Assembly (NCBI RefSeq): GCF_965232525.1
Contig: NZ_OZ246980.1
Coordinates: 186,001 to 250,000, forward strand
From: Bauldia sp965232525
GTDB lineage: Bacteria > Pseudomonadota > Alphaproteobacteria > Rhizobiales > Kaistiaceae
Reading direction: 5' to 3'
Length of the DNA: 64,000 bases
Position 1 is the first letter of the stretch. Each line of letters starts with the position of its first letter. The position numbers and the translations under genes are program-made. Shown in pieces: positions 26,491 through 34,752 of the stretch. The notes beneath the pieces were generated by a model. It made no database searches. It was not told the origin of the DNA and saw nothing but the letters and a program-made list of their open reading frames with translations.

Positions 26491-27764
26491 AGATCGAGAA
26501 CCAGCCGTTGCGGGTCCTCGAGGCTTTCCTTGACCCGCACCAGGAAAGTCACCGCCTCGCGACCGTCGACGATCCGGTGGTCGTAGGAGAGCGCGATGTA
26601 CATCATCGGCCGCGCCTCGACCGCGCCCTTCACCACCATCGGCCGCTCCTGAATCTTGTGCATGCCGAGGATGCCGGACTGCGGCGCGTTGAGGATCGGC
26701 GTCGACATCAGCGAGCCGTAGATGCCGCCATTGGTGATGGTGAACGTGCCGCCCTGCATCTCCTCGATGGTGAGGGTACCGTCGCGGGCGCGGCCGGCGA
26801 GATCGGCGATCTGCTTCTCGATATCGGCCAGCGACAGCCGGTCGGCATCGCGTACCACCGGCACCACCAGGCCGCGCTCGGTGCCGACCGCGACGCCGAT
26901 ATTGTAGTAGTTCTTGTAGACGATGTCCTCGCCGTCGATCTCGCCATTGACCGCCGGAAGCTCTTGCAGCGCCTGGACGCAGGCTTTGACGAAGAAGCCC
27001 ATGAAGCCGAGCTTGATGCCGTGCTTCTTCTCGAACAGGTCCCGATACGCGGAGCGCATCTTCATTACCGCGCTCATGTCGACCTCGTTGAAGGTCGTCA
27101 GCATCGCTGCGGTGTTCTGGGCTTCCTTGAGCCGGCGGGCGATCGTCTGGCGGAGCCGCGACATCCGCACCCGCTCTTCGCGGGCGGCGTCTTCCTCCGC
27201 CACCGGCGCCCGCGCGACAGCGGTCGGCGCCCCGGCCGGTTCCTTGACCGCCGTCTCGATGGCGTCGAGCGCATCCGCCTTGGTGATCCGCCCGTCCTTG
27301 CCGGTGCCCGCGATCTGATCGGGTGAGAGCCCCCGCTCGGCGATGATCTTGGCGGCCGACGGCGATGTGCCGGGCGGCACGGCGGGTCGATCCACGAAGG
27401 CCGCGGACGCGGCGGCTGCCTCGCGCAACTGGGTTTGTTCCGGTCCGGCCTTGATGGCTGGCGGGTGATCGGACTTCTGTTCCGGATGACCGGCCGCCCC
27501 ATTGTCGGGTGCAGGCGCAGCCCCCTCGCCGGCCTCGATCGCACCGAGCAGCGCGCCGACCTCGACGGTCTCGCCATCCTCCGCCGCGATCGAGCCGATC
27601 ACGCCGGCGGCGGGTGCCGGGACTTCAAGGGTGATCTTGTCGGTTTCGAGTTCGACCAGCGGTTCGTCGGCCGAGACGCTGTCGCCGATCTTCTTGAACC
27701 AGGCCCCGACCGTCGCTTCGGTGACCGACTCGCCGAGGGCGGGAACCCGGATTTCCGTCGCCAT
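26487..27764 (-). CDS. sucB: 2-oxoglutarate dehydrogenase E2, dihydrolipoyl succinyltransferase
   Basis: E2 is the core of the 2-oxoglutarate dehydrogenase complex and moves the succinyl group from lipoyl-lysine to CoA. It is 425 aa from the ATG at 27764, preceded by AGGAGAAGAAC. A lipoyl domain (lysine in ELETDKITLEV, about 43) is followed by an alanine/proline linker, a peripheral-subunit-binding domain (PSAAKIIAERGLSPDQIAGT) and the catalytic domain ending in LSYDHRIVDGREAV with the active histidine. A much longer frame runs upstream into sucA and is not real. Confidence 0.97.
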   Translation of the reverse strand: MATEIRVPALGESVTEATVGAWFKKIGDSVSADEPLVELETDKITLEVPAPAAGVIGSIAAEDGETVEVGALLGAIEAGEGAAPAPDNGAAGHPEQKSDHPPAIKAGPEQTQLREAAAASAAFVDRPAVPPGTSPSAAKIIAERGLSPDQIAGTGKDGRITKADALDAIETAVKEPAGAPTAVARAPVAEEDAAREERVRMSRLRQTIARRLKEAQNTAAMLTTFNEVDMSAVMKMRSAYRDLFEKKHGIKLGFMGFFVKACVQALQELPAVNGEIDGEDIVYKNYYNIGVAVGTERGLVVPVVRDADRLSLADIEKQIADLAGRARDGTLTIEEMQGGTFTITNGGIYGSLMSTPILNAPQSGILGMHKIQERPMVVKGAVEARPMMYIALSYDHRIVDGREAVTFLVRVKESLEDPQRLVLDL

Positions 27765-27790
27765 GTTCTTCTCCTGGCCGCGGGTTGAGA

Positions 27791-30766
27791 TTAGTCGCCG
27801 AGGGCTTCCTCGACGAAGGTTTCGAGCTGCTCGAGGTGCTTGGACATCAGCCCGGTTGCCGGCGAGGCCGCCGCGGCCCGGCCCGCATAGCGTGGCCGTT
27901 GCGTCTCGGCACCCACCTGTCGCAACACCCACTCGATGTAGGGTTCGACGAACGCCCACGCACCCATGTTGCGCGGCTCTTCCTGGCACCAGACAATGTC
28001 CGCCTTGAGGAACCGGCCGAGCTCCGCCACCAGCGCCTTCGCCGGGAACGGGTAGAGCTGCTCGACCCGCAGGATGTAGACATCGTTGATGCCGCGCTTG
28101 GCGCGTTCCGCATGCAGGTCGTAGTAGACCTTGCCGGAGCACAGCACCACGCGCCGGATCTTGTCGTCGGCGACGAGCTTGGTCTCATCGTCGCCGCGGC
28201 ACTCGGCATCGTCCCACAAGAGCCGATGGAAGGTGGATTCGGCGTTCATTTCCTCCATGCGCGACACCGCCTGCTTGTGGCGGAGCAGCGACTTGGGCGT
28301 CATGATCACCAGCGGCTTGCGGAACTTGCGGTGTAGTTGGCGCCGCAAGGCGTGGAAGTAGTTGGCCGGCGTCGTGCAGTTGACCACCTGCATGTTGTCT
28401 TCGGCGCAAAGCTGGAGGAACCGTTCCAGCCGCGCGGAGGAATGCTCCGGCCCCTGCCCCTCGTAGCCATGCGGCAGCAGCAGCACGAGCCCGGACATCC
28501 TGAGCCACTTCCGCTCGCCGGACGACAGGAACTGGTCGATGACCACCTGCGCGCCGTTGGCGAAGTCACCGAACTGGGCTTCCCACAGCGTCAGCGCGTT
28601 GGGCTCCGACAGCGTATAGCCGTACTCGAAGCCGAGGACGGCTTCCTCGGAGAGCATCGAGTTGATGACCTCGAAGCGGGCCTGTCGTTCGGCGACGTGA
28701 TTGAGCGGGATGAACCGGTCCTCGTCCTCCTGGCTGTAGAGCACCGAGTGGCGCTGCGAGAAGGTGCCGCGTTCCGAATCCTGGCCGGACAGCCGAACCG
28801 GGTGCCCTTCGGCGAGCAGCGTCCCGAACGCGAGCGCCTCGCCCGTCGCCCAGTCGATCCCGGCGCCGGTTTCGACCGCCTTGCGGCGCGCGGCGAGGAA
28901 ACGGCCGATGGTGCGGTGAACCTTGAACTCCGCCGGCACCTCGGTCAGCCGCTCGCCGATCTCCTTGAGCTTGCTCATGGCGACCCCGGTTTCGCCGCGG
29001 CGCGGGCCTTCGGTTTCGGCCGCCTTGAACTTGGCCCAGACACCGTCCAGCCAGTCCGCCTTGTTCGGCCGGTAGCCGCCGGCCGCTTCGAACTCCTGCT
29101 CCAGCGTCGTGCGCCAGCCGCCCTTCAGCGCCTCGATATCGCCGCTGGAGACCACACCCTCGCCTACCAGCTTGTTCGAATAGATCTCGAACGTGGTCGG
29201 ATGCGCGCGAATCTTCTTGTACATCAGTGGCTGGGTGAACGCCGGCTCGTCGCCCTCGTTATGGCCGAAGCGGCGATAGCAGAACATGTCGACGACGACC
29301 GGCTTGTGGAACTCCTGCCGGAACTCGATCGCGATCTTGGCGGCATAGACCACCGCCTCCGGGTCGTCGGCGTTGACGTGCAGGATCGGCGCCTCAACCA
29401 TCTTGGCGATGTCGGAGGGATAGGGCGAGGAGCGCGCGAACCGCGGATTGGTGGTGAAGCCGATCTGGTTGTTGATGATGAAGTGGATCGAGCCGGCGGT
29501 GCGGTGACCGCGCAGACCGGACAGCCCAAAACACTCCGCCACCACCCCCTGGCCGGCGAACGCGGCGTCACCATGGAGAAGCAGCGGCAGAACCCGCGCC
29601 CGCTGGTCGAGCGGCACGATTTCGCCGCGCGGCTTGTCGGCATGGAGGTCCTGCTTGGCCCGGGACTTGCCGAGCACCACCGGATTGACGATTTCGAGGT
29701 GCGACGGGTTGGCGGTCAGCGACAAATGCACCTTGTTGCCATCGAACTCCCGGTCCGACGACGCGCCGAGGTGATACTTGACGTCGCCGGAGCCTTCCAC
29801 GTCGTCCGGCGAGGCTGAGCCGCCCTTGAACTCGTGGAAGATGGCGCGATGCGGCTTGCCCAGCACCTGGGCGAGCACGTTCAGCCGGCCGCGATGGGCC
29901 ATGCCGAGTACGATTTCCCTGAGGCCCAGTTGCCCGCCGCGCTTGATGATCTGTTCGAGCGCCGGGATCAGCGACTCGCCGCCGTCGAGGCCGAACCGCT
30001 TGGTGCCGGTATACTTGACGTCGAGGAAGCGCTCGAAGCCTTCCGCCTCGGCGAGCTTGTTGAGGATCGCCTTCTTGCCGTTTTCGGTGAAGTGGATCGC
30101 CTTGTCCGGCCCTTCGATGCGCTCTTGGATCCAGCGCTTCTCGGCCGCGTCGGAGATATGCATGAACTCGACGCCCAGCGTCGAGCAATAGGTGCGGCGC
30201 AGGATCGCCAGCATCTCCGGCACGGTGGCGAATTCGAGCCCGAGGACGTAGTCGATGAAGATCGGCCGGTCGTTGTCGGCTTCGGTGAAGCCATAGGATG
30301 CCGGGTCGAGTTCGGACGCCGCCGGGATCGGCTGCAGGCCGAGCGGATCGAGGTTGGCGTGGAGATGGCCGCGCATCCGGTAGGCGCGGATCATCATGAT
30401 CGCGCGCACGGAATCGCGCGCCGCGCGCTGGACATGATCGTCGGTGATCTCGGCACCGCGTGCCGTCACGCCCTTCTTGATCTTGTCGCCGAGCGTGGTC
30501 TCCAGCGCCGCCCAGTTGCCGTCGAGGGCCGCGACCAGTTCGCCATTGGCGACCGGTGGCCAGTCGGACCGCTGCCACGAGGGGCCGCCATTGGCGTCGG
30601 CCGATTTCCCGCCTTCAGCGATCGACTCGAAGAACGCGCGCCACTCGCCGTCGACCGAGTTTGGGTCGCGGTCGTAGCGGGCCTGCATGTCTTCGATGTA
30701 GGGGGCGTTGGCGCCGTAGAGAAACGACGTGGCCGCAAGAGCGGCATTGGGGTCCTGGCGTGTCAT
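27791..30766 (-). CDS. sucA: 2-oxoglutarate dehydrogenase E1 component
   Basis: The thiamine-diphosphate-dependent E1 decarboxylates 2-oxoglutarate and loads succinyl onto E2 lipoate. It is 991 aa from the ATG at 30766; an upstream start adds 14 residues. Landmarks are SFLYGANAPYIEDMQARYD at the N-terminus, EIVLGMAHRGRLNVLAQVLG, the ThDP region HGDAAFAGQGVVAE, and RRFGHNEGDEPAFTQPLMY. It is followed by sucB after 26 bp. The 112-bp gap to sucD upstream is long enough for a promoter. Confidence 0.98.
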   Translation of the reverse strand: MTRQDPNAALAATSFLYGANAPYIEDMQARYDRDPNSVDGEWRAFFESIAEGGKSADANGGPSWQRSDWPPVANGELVAALDGNWAALETTLGDKIKKGVTARGAEITDDHVQRAARDSVRAIMMIRAYRMRGHLHANLDPLGLQPIPAASELDPASYGFTEADNDRPIFIDYVLGLEFATVPEMLAILRRTYCSTLGVEFMHISDAAEKRWIQERIEGPDKAIHFTENGKKAILNKLAEAEGFERFLDVKYTGTKRFGLDGGESLIPALEQIIKRGGQLGLREIVLGMAHRGRLNVLAQVLGKPHRAIFHEFKGGSASPDDVEGSGDVKYHLGASSDREFDGNKVHLSLTANPSHLEIVNPVVLGKSRAKQDLHADKPRGEIVPLDQRARVLPLLLHGDAAFAGQGVVAECFGLSGLRGHRTAGSIHFIINNQIGFTTNPRFARSSPYPSDIAKMVEAPILHVNADDPEAVVYAAKIAIEFRQEFHKPVVVDMFCYRRFGHNEGDEPAFTQPLMYKKIRAHPTTFEIYSNKLVGEGVVSSGDIEALKGGWRTTLEQEFEAAGGYRPNKADWLDGVWAKFKAAETEGPRRGETGVAMSKLKEIGERLTEVPAEFKVHRTIGRFLAARRKAVETGAGIDWATGEALAFGTLLAEGHPVRLSGQDSERGTFSQRHSVLYSQEDEDRFIPLNHVAERQARFEVINSMLSEEAVLGFEYGYTLSEPNALTLWEAQFGDFANGAQVVIDQFLSSGERKWLRMSGLVLLLPHGYEGQGPEHSSARLERFLQLCAEDNMQVVNCTTPANYFHALRRQLHRKFRKPLVIMTPKSLLRHKQAVSRMEEMNAESTFHRLLWDDAECRGDDETKLVADDKIRRVVLCSGKVYYDLHAERAKRGINDVYILRVEQLYPFPAKALVAELGRFLKADIVWCQEEPRNMGAWAFVEPYIEWVLRQVGAETQRPRYAGRAAAASPATGLMSKHLEQLETFVEEALGD

Positions 30767-30878
30767 CCTCGCGTCCCGCGCAAGCGGTGCTTCGCTGCGC
30801 TCTCTCATCAGCGTGGCAACCTACCACGGCTGTACTGGCCGGTCCCGCTGAAATCAATGGTTCATTTGGGTTCCAGGA

Positions 30879-31763
30879 CTATCCGTTCAAGACTTCGAGA
30901 AGGGTCGATCCGAGCCGCGCGGGCGATTCCGAAACGTGGATTCCGGCCGAGCGCATCGCCTCGATCTTATCGTCGGCGCCGCCCTTGCCACCGGCGATAA
31001 TCGCCCCGGCATGCCCCATTCTGCGACCAGGCGGTGCCGTGCGCCCGGCGATGAAGCCGACCACCGGCTTGGCCCGTCCCTTGGCCGCCTCGTCCTTGAG
31101 GAACTGGGCCGCCTCTTCCTCCGATGAGCCGCCGATCTCACCAATCATCACAATTGATTGAGTGGCCTCATCGGCGAGCAGCATGTCGAGCACGTCGATG
31201 AAGTCCATACCCTTGACCGGATCGCCGCCGATACCGACCGCCGTGGTCTGGCCGAGACCGGCATTGGTCGTCTGGAACACCGCCTCGTAGGTCAGCGTCC
31301 CGGAACGGGAGACGATCCCGACCGAGCCGGTCTGGAAGATGTTGCCCGGCATGATGCCGATCTTGCAGGCGCCGGCGGTCATCACACCCGGGCAGTTCGG
31401 CCCGACCAGCCGCGACGCCGCCCCGCACAAGGCCCGCTTGACCCGCACCATGTCGAGGACCGGAATGCCCTCGGTGATACACACGATCAAGGGAATTTCC
31501 GCGTCGATCGCCTCCAGGATCGCGTCGGCGGCGAAGGGCGGCGGGACGTAGATCACCGTCGCGTCGGCGCCGGCCGCCTCCTTAGCCTGTAGCACCGTAT
31601 CGAACACCGGCAGGTCGAGATGAACCTGGCTCCCTTTGCCCGGCGACACGCCGCCGACCATCCTGGTGCCATAGGCGATCGCCTGCTCGGAATGGAAGGT
31701 GCCGTTGTTGCCGGTGAAACCCTGGCAGATGACGCGCGTCTCGGCGTCGATGAGGATGGCCAT
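30879..31763 (-). CDS. sucD: Succinyl-CoA ligase alpha subunit
   Basis: The alpha subunit binds CoA and carries the phosphohistidine used to make ATP or GTP from succinyl-CoA. It is 294 aa, normal. It has the CoA-binding ICQGFTGNNGTFHSEQAI, the GPNCPGVM region and the active histidine in RRMGHAGAIIAGGKG. It should pair with sucC, but four other genes (about 1.75 kb) stand between them. It is 112 bp upstream of sucA. Confidence 0.98.
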   Translation of the reverse strand: MAILIDAETRVICQGFTGNNGTFHSEQAIAYGTRMVGGVSPGKGSQVHLDLPVFDTVLQAKEAAGADATVIYVPPPFAADAILEAIDAEIPLIVCITEGIPVLDMVRVKRALCGAASRLVGPNCPGVMTAGACKIGIMPGNIFQTGSVGIVSRSGTLTYEAVFQTTNAGLGQTTAVGIGGDPVKGMDFIDVLDMLLADEATQSIVMIGEIGGSSEEEAAQFLKDEAAKGRAKPVVGFIAGRTAPPGRRMGHAGAIIAGGKGGADDKIEAMRSAGIHVSESPARLGSTLLEVLNG

Positions 31764-31787
31764 CTCGATGTGCTCTCTGTTTCGATC

Positions 31788-32213
31788 TCAGGAAGGTCGG
31801 TTCGCGAACGGATTGACGGCCCGCACATTGCCGTAGAGCTGGCCGTCGTTGAGGTCTTCGGTGAAGAGGGTGCTTGCGCCGAGCGCTTCGGCCGCCGAGA
31901 CCACCGCCGCGTCCCAGTAGGAGATCCCCCACGCCTCGGCGCGGATGATCGCGGCCTTGAGCAGCACCGCGTCGGCTGGCACGAACGGCATCCGGGTCAG
32001 CCGGTCGACCCAACGCGCGGCGATTTGCGGCAGCAGTGGGTTCGCGAGCTTGCGGGTGACGGCGACATAGAATTCCTGGACGACCTGCGCCGAGGTTCCG
32101 AAGCGGTCCTCGCGGATCAAGGCGCGGGCGGCGTTGCGCTTGGGCTCTGCGGCCGGATCGGTATCGACGGCATAGACGAGAACGTTGGTATCGAGAAACG
32201 CGCCAACGCTCAT
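31788..32213 (-). CDS. VapC-like PIN-domain toxin
   Basis: PIN-domain ribonucleases of VapC type cleave tRNA or rRNA when freed from their antitoxin. It is 141 aa. The acidic residues expected for metal binding are present: FLDTNVLVYAVD (D8), the mid glutamate in VVQEFYVAVTR, ISYWDAAVVSAA and TLFTEDLNDGQ. Its ATG overlaps the antitoxin stop by 4 bp. It ends 24 bp before sucD, so the pair sits inside the succinyl-CoA ligase operon. The target RNA is unknown. Confidence 0.88.
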   Translation of the reverse strand: MSVGAFLDTNVLVYAVDTDPAAEPKRNAARALIREDRFGTSAQVVQEFYVAVTRKLANPLLPQIAARWVDRLTRMPFVPADAVLLKAAIIRAEAWGISYWDAAVVSAAEALGASTLFTEDLNDGQLYGNVRAVNPFANRPS

Positions 32214-32458
32214 GACCGATCGCGCGCCGCCCTGTCGTGCAAATCGTCGCGCGACCAAGTCCGGCCGTCGGTCCGTGCGCCGGCCTCGTCGGCGAGGCCA
32301 AACAACGCGTCCCATTCGTCTTGCTGCCGCCGGGTTCGCTCCGACAGGTCCGCGAGTGCGCGCCGCACCAGCGCGTTGACGGTCGTGTTGTGGGCTGCCG
32401 CATAACGGCGAACGTCGGCCAGCACGTCTTCGTCCACGGCGAGCGTGATGTTTTTCAT
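32210..32458 (-). CDS. Ribbon-helix-helix antitoxin partner of the PIN toxin
   Basis: An 82-aa protein whose N-terminus (MKNITLAVDEDVLADVRRYA, then NTTVNALVRRALADL) is a ribbon-helix-helix DNA-binding unit; the polar tail would wrap the toxin. A longer frame continues upstream but covers the promoter and has no ribosome site. The -10-like TATACT lies only 8 bp upstream, so the mRNA is probably leaderless or nearly so. RHH antitoxins usually repress their own promoter. Confidence 0.87.
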   Translation of the reverse strand: MKNITLAVDEDVLADVRRYAAAHNTTVNALVRRALADLSERTRRQQDEWDALFGLADEAGARTDGRTWSRDDLHDRAARDRS

Positions 32459-32462
32459 GCTA

Positions 32463-32493
32463 CACAGTATATGTGGAACTGCGTATCCTGCAA
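32463..32493 (-). promoter_or_regulatory. Promoter and palindromic operator of the toxin-antitoxin pair
   Basis: On the minus strand TTGCAG (32488-32493), a 16-bp spacer and TATACT (32466-32471) make a near-consensus sigma-70 promoter. The -10 element lies in a palindrome, CACA-N5-TGTG (32463-32475), ending 5 bp before the antitoxin start. Binding of the RHH antitoxin here would block RNA polymerase. It would also supply sucD with a promoter of its own. Confidence 0.6.
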
Positions 32494-32507
32494 GGGAAAG
32501 ATGGCCC

Positions 32508-33119
32508 TCAGTCTTCCCGTGGTTCGATCGCGGTGATCTTGAGAACAATCCCGCTGAAGCCGGTTTCGTCGGCGGCGGGCCCGTCGTCGGGCACGTATGA
32601 AAGAAAGATGTCCCAGGTGCCCGGCAGCGCTTCCGGCGCCGCCCAGGTATGGCCGACGATGACACCGGGCTGATCGATTGTGTCGGTCGGCGATATGCCC
32701 AGCCAGTCGCTCACCGGCGCCGGCGCGATCGGGCCCGTCGCCTCGAAGTCATAGACGTAGCAGCTCACCAGCGTCACCGGCGCACTTTCGAGCCGAGTAA
32801 GCAGCAGGTAGAGCGTCGCCGACCCGAACGACCGGCCGTAGCTGGCGAGCCGACTGTCCATGTCCTCGTCGAGATCGAGCGCCTCCGACCGCTCCAGCAG
32901 GGCGGCGAGCTCCGGATGGTGATCGCGGGCGACAAGCTGCCACTCTTCGCTGACCGCCCGCGCCTGAAGCGCCCGGTAGCTGTGCCGGTCCTCGATGCAG
33001 ACCGAGCGGAAGGCGGCAATGCGATGATCCTCGGGCGCCGACGGTGTCGTCTGGGCCAACGCCGGGGCGGGCGACGCACCGAGCCAGACGATGAAGACCC
33101 ACACCGCGCGCATCCTCAT
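32508..33119 (-). CDS. Exported protein of unknown function in the suc operon
   Basis: A 203-aa protein from the ATG at 33119 (GAGG upstream) with a signal peptide (MRAVWVFIVWLGASPAPALA). The mature part has helical stretches (PELAALLERSEALDLDEDMD) followed by strand-like segments (ATLYLLLTRLES, TWDIFLSYVPDDG) and two cysteines. Its start overlaps the stop of the upstream membrane gene by 4 bp (ATGA). I recognise no family. Likely co-transcribed with sucC. Confidence 0.75.
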   Translation of the reverse strand: MRMRAVWVFIVWLGASPAPALAQTTPSAPEDHRIAAFRSVCIEDRHSYRALQARAVSEEWQLVARDHHPELAALLERSEALDLDEDMDSRLASYGRSFGSATLYLLLTRLESAPVTLVSCYVYDFEATGPIAPAPVSDWLGISPTDTIDQPGVIVGHTWAAPEALPGTWDIFLSYVPDDGPAADETGFSGIVLKITAIEPRED

Positions 33120-33520
33120 GCCAAACCTCGCGGCCGCGAGAGGCGGGGCCAAAGCCAAGGCAGCAGGGTGCCGATGATTCCGAGAACGCAAATCGGCGTG
33201 ATAACGCCCGCCAAACGCATGAAGCTACGAATCGCGCCGTCGTTATCGATCACCCTATCGCCCTCGACCCGCAGCGGGGCGTTGGCGGCAAGGACGCATT
33301 CGACCTCAATCCAGACGGGGATTCCGACGAAAAAGAGCAGGAACAGCCCTGCCACGCCGACCGATGTCCTTCGAAAGCCGTATCGCCGCATGATGGCGAG
33401 AACCGTAGCGCAGAACAGCCCGACAAGCAGCGCTATCAGCCAGAGAACGATCAGCCTCTCGACCGCCGCGAGCCCATAGACCACCCGGTTGCCGACGTAG
33501 AGGCACAACGGCAGGGCCAT
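33116..33520 (-). CDS. Integral membrane protein translationally coupled to sucC
   Basis: A 134-aa protein starting at the ATG at 33520, which shares its A with the sucC stop (TGATG). Three hydrophobic helices are seen, at about 22-45 (ERLIVLWLIALLVGLFCATV), 52-70 and 103-125 (GVITPICVLGIIGTLLPWLW), with a loop between the last two that may face the periplasm. The longer frame upstream is only a shadow of sucC. Its stop overlaps the next gene. Function unknown. Confidence 0.75.
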   Translation of the reverse strand: MALPLCLYVGNRVVYGLAAVERLIVLWLIALLVGLFCATVLAIMRRYGFRRTSVGVAGLFLLFFVGIPVWIEVECVLAANAPLRVEGDRVIDNDGAIRSFMRLAGVITPICVLGIIGTLLPWLWPRLSRPRGLA

Positions 33521-34716
33521 CAGCTCTGGGCGACCGCCCCGACGATCTTCTGGGCGGCGGCGTCGAGGTCGTCCGCACTGATCACGTTGAGGCCGGAGTC
33601 GGAGATGATCCGCTTGCCTTCGTCGACATTGGTGCCTTCCAGGCGCACCACCAGCGGTACCTGCAGGCCGACCTCCTTGACCGCGGCGATGATCCCCTCG
33701 GCGACCACGTCGCAGCGCATGATGCCGCCGAAGATGTTGACCAGGATGCCCTTCACGTTGGGGTCGGCGGTGATGATCTTGAAGGCGATCGCCACCCGCT
33801 CCTTCGAGGCGCCCCCGCCGACATCGAGGAAGTTCGCCGGCTCGGCGCCGTAGAGCTTTATGATATCCATGGTCGCCATGGCGAGCCCGGCGCCGTTCAC
33901 CATGCAGCCGATGTCGCCGTCGAGCGCGACATAGGAGAGATCGTTCTCCGACGCCTCGACCTCCTTGGGGTCGTCCTCGGCCGGATCGCGCAGTTCGGCG
34001 ATGTCGGCGTGACGGAACAGCGCGTTGTCGTCGAAGTTGATCTTGGCGTCGAGGCAGAGCAAATCGCCGGCTTCCGTCACCACCAGCGGATTGATCTCGA
34101 GCAGGCTCATGTCGGTCTCGACCGCGGCGCGATAGAGCGTGGCGATCAGCTTGTCGCACTGGCGGATCTGCGCGCCTTCGAGTCCAAGGCCATAGGCGAT
34201 CGACCGACCGACATGGGAGGTGTATCCGGCGGCCGGGTCGACATGGAGGGTGATGATCTTCTCCGGCGTCTCCGCCGCCACGTCCTCGATGTTCACCCCG
34301 CCTTCCTGGGAGGCGATGAAGGCGATCCGGCTGCTGCCCCGGTCGACCAGGCACGAGAGATAGAGCTCGCGCGCGATCGCCGACCCTTCCTCGATGTAGA
34401 GGCGATTGACGGGACGACCGGCGGGCCCGGTCTGGTGCGTCACCAGCGTCCGCCCCAGCATCTGTTCGGCGTGGGCGGCGACTTCCTCGACCGAACGCGC
34501 CAAGCGAACGCCACCGGCTTCGCCGCCTTCAGGTTCGGCGAACTGCCCCTTGCCGCGGCCGCCGGCGTGGATCTGGGACTTCACCACCCACAGCGGCCCG
34601 CCTAGCTCCCGCGCCGCGTCCTCCGCTTCCTTCACCGAAAACGCCGGTATCCCCTTGGCCACCGGCGCCCCGTAGTCGCGCAAGATCGCTTTCGCCTGAT
34701 ACTCGTGAATATTCAT
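33520..34716 (-). CDS. sucC: Succinyl-CoA ligase (ADP-forming) beta subunit
   Basis: The beta subunit has the ATP-grasp nucleotide site and binds succinate. It is 398 aa. MNIHEYQAKAILRDYGAPVA at the N-terminus, QIHAGGRGKGQF, the ATP-grasp LLEINPLVVTEAGDL and the C-terminal NIFGGIMRCDVVAEGI are diagnostic. It follows mdh by 36 bp. It is separated from its partner sucD by two envelope genes and a toxin-antitoxin pair. Confidence 0.98.
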   Translation of the reverse strand: MNIHEYQAKAILRDYGAPVAKGIPAFSVKEAEDAARELGGPLWVVKSQIHAGGRGKGQFAEPEGGEAGGVRLARSVEEVAAHAEQMLGRTLVTHQTGPAGRPVNRLYIEEGSAIARELYLSCLVDRGSSRIAFIASQEGGVNIEDVAAETPEKIITLHVDPAAGYTSHVGRSIAYGLGLEGAQIRQCDKLIATLYRAAVETDMSLLEINPLVVTEAGDLLCLDAKINFDDNALFRHADIAELRDPAEDDPKEVEASENDLSYVALDGDIGCMVNGAGLAMATMDIIKLYGAEPANFLDVGGGASKERVAIAFKIITADPNVKGILVNIFGGIMRCDVVAEGIIAAVKEVGLQVPLVVRLEGTNVDEGKRIISDSGLNVISADDLDAAAQKIVGAVAQS

Positions 34717-34752
34717 GCTGCCCCCTTCAACCGCCCGCGTCCGGGCAAACGA

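Noticed and set aside
28337..29818. 493-aa frame antisense to sucA
   Set aside because: Same codon-bias effect over a certain gene.
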